Positions 58,274 to 64,000 of a stretch of DNA of 64,000 nt are shown here, one piece after another. The stretch spans positions 62,001-126,000 of the forward strand of contig NZ_WBKB01000005.1 in NCBI RefSeq assembly GCF_008831155.1. The letters run 5' to 3'. The position numbers and the translations under genes are program-made. Numbering within the stretch: position 1 is the first letter of the stretch; every line of letters starts with the position of its first letter. Below the pieces are notes generated by a model, which was given only the letters and a program-made list of their open reading frames with translations, searched no databases and was not told the origin of the DNA. The DNA comes from Gulosibacter chungangensis. GTDB lineage: Bacteria > Actinomycetota > Actinomycetes > Actinomycetales > Microbacteriaceae.

Positions 58274-60256
58274 TTAGCTTGCGATTTGGGTCACGATGGC
58301 GCCGGTGTGGGCGACATCCGGGTCGGCGGGTCCGAGCGCAACGATTTCGTCCAGCGTCGAGCGGTCTTCGATCGTTGCCGGAACCTTGACGTCCTCGCCA
58401 TCGAGGATCTGTCGGATGGTCTTGCGCAGTACCTTGCCTGAGCGGGTCTTCGGTAGGCGGGAGACGATCGCGACATCACGGAAGGCCGCGACCGGCCCGA
58501 TCGTCTCGCGAACGTGAGCGATGAGTGAGCGCTGCAGCGCATCCTCGGCCACCTCAACACCGTGTTTGAGGGTCACGACCCCGTAAGCCCGATGGCCCTT
58601 GAGATTGTCCCGGACCCCGACCACGGCCGCCTCGGCGACGGCCTCGTGTTGACCGAGGGATTCCTCAATCGCACCGGCGGAGATGCGGTGGCCCGCGACA
58701 TTGATGACGTCATCGGTGCGCCCCATGATAAACACGTAGCCGTCCTTGTCGACATAGCCCGAGTCACCGGTCGAGTAGTGCCCGGGGAATTCGGCCAAAT
58801 ACGAGCTGTGGAAACGCTCGGGCGCACCCCACACGGTCTTGAGGTATCCCGGTGGCAATGGCAGCTTGAGGGCGATATTGCCTTCGACGCCCGGTTCGGT
58901 GATCTCGGTGCCGTCGGCATCGAGGATGCGAAGGTCTACCCCCGGGCAAGGCACGGTCGAGGAACCCGGCTTGGTTTCGAGCAGCTCGATGCCGCGCGGG
59001 TTCGCGGTGATGGCCCAACCGGTTTCGGTCTGCCACCAGTGGTCGATCACCGGGCAGTGCAAACCGTCATTGGCCCAGTGGTAGGTCTCGGTGTCGAGGC
59101 GTTCGCCGGCGAGGAAGAGCGCCTCGAGCGAGCTGATGTCATAACGATCGGCACCCTCGAGTTCTGGATCTTCACGGCGAATTGAGCGCAGCGCGGTCGG
59201 TGCGGTGAACAGCACCTTCACACCGTATTGTTCGACGACCCGGAAGAAAGCCCCCGCATCCGGAGTGCCGACGGGTTTGCCCTCGTAGATCACCGTGGTG
59301 GCGCCAGCGAGCAGGGGCGCGTACACGATATAGCTATGGCCAACGACCCAGCCCACATCGGATGCCGACCAGAACACATCCCCGGGCTTGATCCCGTAGA
59401 TCTGCCCCATCGAACGGGTGAGGGCGACCGCGTGACCGCCGGTGTCGCGCACGATGCCCTTGGGGTTTCCAGTCGTGCCCGAGGTGTAAAGAATATAGGC
59501 GGGATGCGTGGCCTCGACCGGAACCGGAGCCACCGGCTCGGCCTGCTGTTCGGCTTCCTTCCAGTCGAGATATCGAACCTCGCCACCTTGATAGTCGGCG
59601 GCGGAGCCCGGAATGAGATCGCGATCAGCCACGATCACGGTCTGCACGCTGCCATTGGATGCTTTCAGCGCCCGGTCGACAATCGGCAGGTATTCGACCA
59701 CGCGCTTGGGCTCGAGACCGCCTGAAGTCGTCACGATCACCTTCGGCGAAGCATCGTCGATACGCACCGCAAGCTCATTCGCGGCGAAACCACCGAAGAC
59801 CACCGAGTGGATAGCGCCGATGCGGGCGCAGGCAAGCATCGAAATGATTGCCTCGGGAATCATCGGCAAGTAGATCAGCACGCGGTCGCCCTTTTCTACG
59901 CCGGATGCGCGCAGCACTCCAGCGAAGCGGGCCACGTGCTCCTGCAGTTCGGCGTAGGAAATCCTTGACTGGGTGCCGGTCATTGCCGAGTCGTAGATGA
60001 TCGCGGTGCGGTCGCCGTGACCGGCGAGCACGTGGCGGTCCACCGCGTTATACGAAGTGTTAAGCATCCCATCGGGGAACCACTCCCACTCGGTATCAGA
60101 GTGGCGGTGGATCGCACGGGTGGGCTTGCGGTCCCAGTCAATCAGTTCGGCCGAGTCAAGCCAGAACTGCTCGGGGTTGGTTATGCTCCGTTGCCAAATC
60201 TCGGCGTAGGCATCGGTGCGAACCGGCGCATTCGGGTTCAGAGAGTGAATCGTCAT
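58274..60256 (-). CDS. prpE: Acyl-CoA synthetase, propionate--CoA ligase type (PrpE-like)
   Basis: A 660-residue ANL-superfamily ligase. The core motifs are 'AYILYTSGTTGNPKGIVRDT' near residue 252 (AMP loop), 'VIDHWWQTETGWAITANPRG' near 415, 'GDSGYVDKDGYVFIMGRTDD' near 510 and 'SRLPKTRSGKVLRKTIRQIL' near 610 containing the acetylation-sensitive Lys. 'VLFTAPTALRSIRREDPE' near 352 fits the PrpE subgroup, making propionyl-CoA rather than acetyl-CoA. With prpD and prpB further on, this supplies the methylcitrate cycle. Acetate activity is possible. It diverges from the GAF-LuxR regulator. Confidence 0.85.
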   Translation of the reverse strand: MTIHSLNPNAPVRTDAYAEIWQRSITNPEQFWLDSAELIDWDRKPTRAIHRHSDTEWEWFPDGMLNTSYNAVDRHVLAGHGDRTAIIYDSAMTGTQSRISYAELQEHVARFAGVLRASGVEKGDRVLIYLPMIPEAIISMLACARIGAIHSVVFGGFAANELAVRIDDASPKVIVTTSGGLEPKRVVEYLPIVDRALKASNGSVQTVIVADRDLIPGSAADYQGGEVRYLDWKEAEQQAEPVAPVPVEATHPAYILYTSGTTGNPKGIVRDTGGHAVALTRSMGQIYGIKPGDVFWSASDVGWVVGHSYIVYAPLLAGATTVIYEGKPVGTPDAGAFFRVVEQYGVKVLFTAPTALRSIRREDPELEGADRYDISSLEALFLAGERLDTETYHWANDGLHCPVIDHWWQTETGWAITANPRGIELLETKPGSSTVPCPGVDLRILDADGTEITEPGVEGNIALKLPLPPGYLKTVWGAPERFHSSYLAEFPGHYSTGDSGYVDKDGYVFIMGRTDDVINVAGHRISAGAIEESLGQHEAVAEAAVVGVRDNLKGHRAYGVVTLKHGVEVAEDALQRSLIAHVRETIGPVAAFRDVAIVSRLPKTRSGKVLRKTIRQILDGEDVKVPATIEDRSTLDEIVALGPADPDVAHTGAIVTQIAS

Positions 60257-60330
60257 GAGTGTTCTCCTCGGTTTCCACGCGTCTTTGCGGGGTGCGGCAA
60301 ACCTGAAGCACTTCGCTGTGCCAGGTGTTA

Positions 60331-60349
60331 TGGTTCACGCTACGAACCA
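60331..60349. promoter_or_regulatory. Inverted repeat between prpE and the LuxR-type gene
   Basis: TGGTTC (60331-60336) and GAACCA (60344-60349) are separated by seven bases. It sits in the 180-base divergent region and may be the binding site of the GAF-LuxR regulator. Confidence 0.45.
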
Positions 60350-60436
60350 CCTCAAAGTCGAGGTACCCCCGAAAGTTGGTATCGCCTCGGTGCTAGAAAT
60401 ACCGCAGCGAAACACACCAATGGAGCGAGCCCCGCA

Positions 60437-61363
60437 ATGTCACGACGCGCCCCGCGATCCGAATACGAACTCCTCGAAGCTGCCCTCACCGAGCTTGGTC
60501 ACATGGGCTCTTTCCCGCTGGTCTTTGGCGGGCTCACGAGTGGGGACGGCCTTCGGGTGTCTTCGCTTCGCGGCAATGAAACCGGTTCCCTTGCCGGCCT
60601 GCATGTCGTGCAGCGCCGTGGCTTGGGCGGCCAGGCACTGAGCGAAATGCGGCCGCGGCTCGCGAGCGATTACCGCACCGCCCGCCACATCACCCACGAT
60701 TATGACCATGAGGTACTCGCTGAGGGGGTTACGGCCCTCTTGGCCGTGCCGGTGATGATCGACGGCAATGTGCGCGGGATGCTCTACGGCGCCGAACGCG
60801 AGGGCGTAAGTGCTGGTAATCGCTCGGTGGATGCGGTGGTCCGGGTCGCTGCCTGGTTGCAGGAGCAGCTTCGGGCCAGAGATGAGGCCGAGCGTGAGCG
60901 ACTGCGACTCGAACTTCGAAAGACCATGCCAGCGCAGGGAAGTGTGGCGGCGCGCGCATCCGAAGCGAAGCTCAGTCCGACCGAACTGCCTCCCGAAAAA
61001 CTCGAGGAGTTGCGCGCGAGCTATGCCGAGCTTCGTGCGATCACCGCATCCTTGAGCGACCCGGAATTGATCGATCGGATGCGCCAGGTGGAGGCGCGGC
61101 TGGCCGCGATCTCACAGTTGAAGCAGCATGGGGAGGCCGCTGGGCAGATCACTCGGGAGGAAGCCTGGGGGCAGCTTTCACCGCGCGAAATAGATGTGCT
61201 CGGCTACGTGGCGATCGGGCTCAACAATGGCGAGATCGCCATCGAACTCGCGCTCGCGGAATCCACCATCAAGAGTTATCTCGCCGCGGCCATGCGCAAG
61301 CTGGGTCAGCGCACCCGGTTCGGTGCCGCGACCGAAGCGCGCCGACTCGGGCTGATTCCCTAG
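60437..61363 (+). CDS. GAF-domain LuxR-family transcriptional regulator (RamB/PrpR-like position)
   Basis: A 308-residue regulator. The N-terminal 160 residues form a GAF-like sensor ('GLHVVQRRGLGGQALSEMRP', 'GVTALLAVPVMIDGNVRGML') and the C-terminal LuxR helix-turn-helix is at about 245-300 ('LSPREIDVLGYVAIGLNNGE', 'IAIELALAESTIKSYLAAAM'). A helical linker of charged residues joins them. GAF-LuxR proteins beside acyl-CoA ligase genes are typically activators of those genes in actinobacteria. ATG 60437 fits the domain start. It probably responds to short-chain acyl-CoA or an acid; the ligand is not shown by the sequence. Confidence 0.85.
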   Translation: MSRRAPRSEYELLEAALTELGHMGSFPLVFGGLTSGDGLRVSSLRGNETGSLAGLHVVQRRGLGGQALSEMRPRLASDYRTARHITHDYDHEVLAEGVTALLAVPVMIDGNVRGMLYGAEREGVSAGNRSVDAVVRVAAWLQEQLRARDEAERERLRLELRKTMPAQGSVAARASEAKLSPTELPPEKLEELRASYAELRAITASLSDPELIDRMRQVEARLAAISQLKQHGEAAGQITREEAWGQLSPREIDVLGYVAIGLNNGEIAIELALAESTIKSYLAAAMRKLGQRTRFGAATEARRLGLIP

Positions 61364-61464
61364 CTCGCGGGAGCTGCCTGGACGGCGCTGTCCGACCTCC
61401 GCACATCCTTGGTGTATCCACAGAGTGGGTCAATTCCGGGTTGCAATTCCAAATTCAGCCGCTA

Positions 61465-61491
61465 ATGTATACATAAAGCTAATGTATACAT
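61465..61491. promoter_or_regulatory. Twin ATGTATACAT operators upstream of the GntR gene
   Basis: Two perfect 10-bp palindromes ATGTATACAT (61465-61474 and 61482-61491), each in the direct repeat GCTAATGTATACATAA, are spaced 17 bases apart, start to start. They sit 35 bases upstream of the GntR ATG. Such twin sites fit dimer binding and autoregulation of a FadR-type protein. The rest of the 162-base gap shows no other feature. Confidence 0.75.
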
Positions 61492-61525
61492 AAGCGTGGG
61501 TATCGTTCGGGTCAATGGAGGATTC

Positions 61526-62218
61526 ATGCGAGCAAGCGATAGGGCGTACGCGGCACTGCGTGACGAGATCCTTTCCGGCGAGCTCGCGCCCGGCACGGCA
61601 CTGGCTGAAGTCGAGCAGTCCACCCGCCTCGGCGTAAGCCGCACCCCGATCCGTGAGGCATTCTCCCGCCTGACCTCCGAAGGGCTACTGACCTCGAAAT
61701 CACCGCGCGTGCTCGTGGTCACCGAACTTTCGCCCGATCGCATCCGCTCGCTCTACGAGCTGCGCTCGGCCCTCGAAACCAGTGCCGCCGCACTTGCCGC
61801 ACAACGACGCGATCCGCACACTTTCGCTGAGCTTCGCGCGCAACTCGCGGCCGCACCCGAACTGCTCGATCAGGCGTCTTCGGGCGCCAAAGATGACGCG
61901 ATCGCGCGCTACTACGAGATTGTGGATGCGCTCGACCTCGCCATCGAAGACGCGGTCGCGAACCCCTACGTCACGAACGCCCTCGCGAGTGCCCGGCTGC
62001 ACTCCTCACTCGTACGCCGACTCGCCCAGCATGATTCCGAAAGGCTTCGCGCTGCCGCCAGGGAACACCTCCTCGTGGTCGACGCGATCATCGTCGGCGA
62101 CGCCGACCTGGCCGCGGCCGCGATCAAGATCCACCTGCACAACAGTCTCGAAAGTGCGCTCGCGCACATCGGAGATGACCAACCCGCAGCGGAACCAGCT
62201 CCCGCGCTGACTCGATAA
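61526..62218 (+). CDS. GntR-family transcriptional regulator (FadR/FCD type)
   Basis: A 230-residue regulator with an N-terminal winged helix ('RAYAALRDEILSGELAPGTA', 'TRLGVSRTPIREAFSRLTSE', residues 5-70) and a C-terminal FCD effector domain (about 75-215; 'ELRSALETSAAALAAQRRDP', 'IVDALDLAIEDAVANPYVTN', 'REHLLVVDAIIVGDADLAAA'). FCD domains bind carboxylates through a metal. The ATG at 61526 has GGAGG four bases upstream, which overrides the GTG at 61496. It precedes prpD by 63 bases and probably represses the prp genes through the twin operators; ligand likely 2-methylcitrate or propionyl-CoA, inferred. Confidence 0.9.
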   Translation: MRASDRAYAALRDEILSGELAPGTALAEVEQSTRLGVSRTPIREAFSRLTSEGLLTSKSPRVLVVTELSPDRIRSLYELRSALETSAAALAAQRRDPHTFAELRAQLAAAPELLDQASSGAKDDAIARYYEIVDALDLAIEDAVANPYVTNALASARLHSSLVRRLAQHDSERLRAAAREHLLVVDAIIVGDADLAAAAIKIHLHNSLESALAHIGDDQPAAEPAPALTR

Positions 62219-62281
62219 CACCACTCGCCAAACGGCAGCCAGCCGAACCGAAGACACACCGAACAGATAGGACCGACTCCC

Positions 62282-63844
62282 ATGGCACAGAAAGTTGACG
62301 CTCGCCCAATGAAGCAACACGAAGTTCGCACCTACAAGTCCGAAGAGAACCTCGCCCGCGAAGACCAGCTCGCGTGGAAGATCGCTCAGGTCGCAACCGA
62401 CCCCGTCGAGGTGACCGAAGAAGTTACCGACATGGTGATCAACCGCGTGATCGACAACGCTTCGGTGGCCGCCGCATCCCTCAACCGTGCCCCGATCGTG
62501 GCCGCACGCGGACAGGCCACCTCCCACCCCGCATCCAAGCACGGTGAAGGTGCGACCATCTTCGGTCTTGCCGAGGCCGAGCGCACGAGCCCCGAATGGG
62601 CCGCCTGGGTGAACGGCGTTGCTGTTCGCGAACTCGACTTCCACGACACCTTCCTCGCTGCCGACTACTCGCACCCCGGCGACAACATCCCCTCGATCGT
62701 TGCGGTTGCACAGCACGCGGCGAAGTCCAAGGGACTGACCGGAAACGAACTCGTGCGTGGTATCGCCACCGGCTACGAGATTCAGGTCGACCTCGTGAAG
62801 GCCATCTGCCTGCACGAGCACAAGATTGACCACGTCGCCCACCTCGGCCCTTCGGCTGCAGCCGGTATCGGTACCCTCCTCGGTCTCGACACCGAAACCA
62901 TCTTCCAGGCCGTCGGCCAGGCGCTCCACACCACCACCGCCACCCGCCAGTCGCGCAAGGGTGAGATCTCCACCTGGAAGGCCCACGCCCCGGCCTTCGC
63001 TGGCAAGATGGCTGTCGAAGCGGTAGACCGCGCGATGCGTGGCCAGACGAGCCCCACCCCGATCTACGAGGGTGAAGACGGCTTCATTGCGTGGCTGCTC
63101 AGCGGCCCGACCGCTCGCTACTCGGTGCCGCTGCCGGAGCAGGGCGAAGCCAAGCGCGCGATCCTCGACACCTACACCAAGGAGCACTCAGCCGAGTACC
63201 AGGCCCAGGCCTGGATCGACCTCGCGCGTAAGCTCCACCGCGAGCACCCCGAGCTCGTGCAGCACCCCGAGAGCATCAAGTCGGTGCTGATCAAGACCTC
63301 GCACCACACCCACTACGTAATCGGCTCGGGTGCGAACGACCCGCAGAAGTACGACCCCACCGCCTCGCGCGAGACGCTCGACCACTCGATTCCGTTCATC
63401 TTCACGGTCGCGCTGCAGGACGGTGCCTGGCACCACGTTGATTCCTACTCGCCTGAGCGTGCCGGTCGCCCGGACACGGTCGAGCTGTGGCAGAAGGTCA
63501 CCACGGTGGAAGACGCCGAATGGACCCGACGCTACCACTCGCTCGACATCTCGGAGAAGGCATTTGGTGGCGCAGTCGAGATCGAACTGAACGACGGCAC
63601 CGTGATCCGCGATGAGATTGCCGTGGCTGACGCGCACCCGCTCGGCGCCCGCCCCTTCGCCCGTGAGCAGTACATCGAGAAGTTCCGCACCCTCGCCACC
63701 GACATCCTCGGTGAGGCTGAGGTCAACCGCTTCCTCGACGTCGCCCAGCGCCTGCCGGAGCTCAAGGCTGAAGAGCTCGGCCAGCTCAACATCGTGGCAG
63801 CCGAGGGCCTGCTCATCCCGAGTCCGAACACCGGACTCTTCTAA
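62282..63844 (+). CDS. prpD: 2-methylcitrate dehydratase
   Basis: PrpD, 520 residues, dehydrates 2-methylcitrate to 2-methyl-cis-aconitate. Family signatures are '[20 protein letters not shown]' at the start, '[20 protein letters not shown]' near residue 112, '[20 protein letters not shown]' near 190, '[20 protein letters not shown]' near 228 and '[20 protein letters not shown]' near 370. The length and motif order are normal. RBS 'ATAGGACC' precedes the ATG. It is followed 45 bases later by prpB, and prpC is expected outside the window. Confidence 0.95.
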   Translation: MAQKVDARPMKQHEVRTYKSEENLAREDQLAWKIAQVATDPVEVTEEVTDMVINRVIDNASVAAASLNRAPIVAARGQATSHPASKHGEGATIFGLAEAERTSPEWAAWVNGVAVRELDFHDTFLAADYSHPGDNIPSIVAVAQHAAKSKGLTGNELVRGIATGYEIQVDLVKAICLHEHKIDHVAHLGPSAAAGIGTLLGLDTETIFQAVGQALHTTTATRQSRKGEISTWKAHAPAFAGKMAVEAVDRAMRGQTSPTPIYEGEDGFIAWLLSGPTARYSVPLPEQGEAKRAILDTYTKEHSAEYQAQAWIDLARKLHREHPELVQHPESIKSVLIKTSHHTHYVIGSGANDPQKYDPTASRETLDHSIPFIFTVALQDGAWHHVDSYSPERAGRPDTVELWQKVTTVEDAEWTRRYHSLDISEKAFGGAVEIELNDGTVIRDEIAVADAHPLGARPFAREQYIEKFRTLATDILGEAEVNRFLDVAQRLPELKAEELGQLNIVAAEGLLIPSPNTGLF

Positions 63845-63889
63845 GTCGCGCAAGCGGTCACGTTTCGAGGACAACGCAGAAAGAGAATT

Positions 63890-64000
63890 ATGCTCTACGC
63901 CAAGAACACTCCGGCCCAGAAGCGGGCGAACCTCCGCCAGCAACTCGTCAGTGGCGAACTGCTGCGCTTCCCGGGTGCCTTCAACCCGCTATCGGCGCGC
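63890..64000 (+). CDS. prpB: Methylisocitrate lyase (N-terminal fragment)
   Basis: The gene runs off the end of the window; 37 residues are visible, ending at 'LLRFPGAFNPLSAR'. Position directly after prpD and the start 'MLYAKNTPAQKRANLRQQLV' with 'FPGAFNPLSAR' fit PrpB, which splits 2-methylisocitrate into pyruvate and succinate. The 'FPGAFN' motif is the first strand of the ICL/PEP mutase barrel. AGAAAGAGA precedes the ATG. Confidence 0.9.
   Translation, partial: MLYAKNTPAQKRANLRQQLVSGELLRFPGAFNPLSAR

Overview
The window is 64 kb of high-GC, gene-dense chromosome from an actinobacterium. The gene order (leuCD-murA-plsC-gpsA-ddl, DUF3515-thiL-rsmD-recG-coaD-DUF177-rpmF-rnc-mutM-smc), frequent GTG starts, a 13E12/DUF222 HNH protein and dispersed repeats with 'CTACTCA...TTCGATACG' arms fit Micrococcales, most likely Microbacteriaceae. 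The genus cannot be fixed from sequence alone.

Region 1 (1-7.9 kb) looks like a sulfur or methionine island. It holds the tail of an NtaA/DszA-type flavin monooxygenase, an ATP-grasp ligase behind a 26-bp perfect palindrome, and an SfnG/SsuD-like monooxygenase. After a YbjQ-type protein, an aldo/keto reductase and tRNA-Glu(CTC) comes a LysR regulator divergent from a DUF1852 protein and a short core-MetE protein. The last two match the MesX/MesD oxygen-dependent, folate-independent methionine synthase pair.

Region 2 (8-32 kb) is the conserved housekeeping backbone: PP2C phosphatase, leucine biosynthesis, murA, phospholipid and peptidoglycan precursor genes, thiL, rsmD, recG, coaD, rpmF, rnc and mutM. 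Two modules interrupt it: a MoxR-DUF58-transglutaminase cluster (18.4-23.0 kb), and a copper/heme module of a His-rich membrane protein, CopC, PCu(A)C and a Tat-exported DyP peroxidase (25.3-28.7 kb).

Region 3 (32.2-40.5 kb) separates mutM from smc and looks accessory: two poorly known membrane proteins, a CPBP protease, a GNAT acetyltransferase whose frame runs antisense through the CPBP gene, an NTF2-like protein, an 802-residue HNH/DUF222 protein and an orphan FetB permease. smc follows, then two tandem GyrI-like proteins.

Region 4 (45.4-49.1 kb) is a minus-strand riboflavin operon, ribD-ribE-ribB-ribH, behind an FMN riboswitch. RibB lacks a GTP cyclohydrolase II domain, has an altered catalytic loop, and, like RibE, contains coding minisatellites. 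A DUF3516 helicase follows.

Region 5 (52-64 kb) handles small organic acids: a DctA-type symporter divergent from a DcuS/DcuR-like two-component system with a perfect 27-bp inverted repeat between them; an ActP-like symporter with its DUF485 partner; a PrpE-like acyl-CoA ligase divergent from a GAF-LuxR regulator; and a GntR regulator with twin operators followed by prpD and the start of prpB. Together these suggest uptake and activation of acetate, propionate and C4-dicarboxylates feeding the methylcitrate cycle.

A recurrent oddity is in-frame short tandem repeats in otherwise conserved proteins (ThiL, RibB, RibE, RibD, the DUF4232 protein, the histidine kinase, DctA tail, PCu(A)C).
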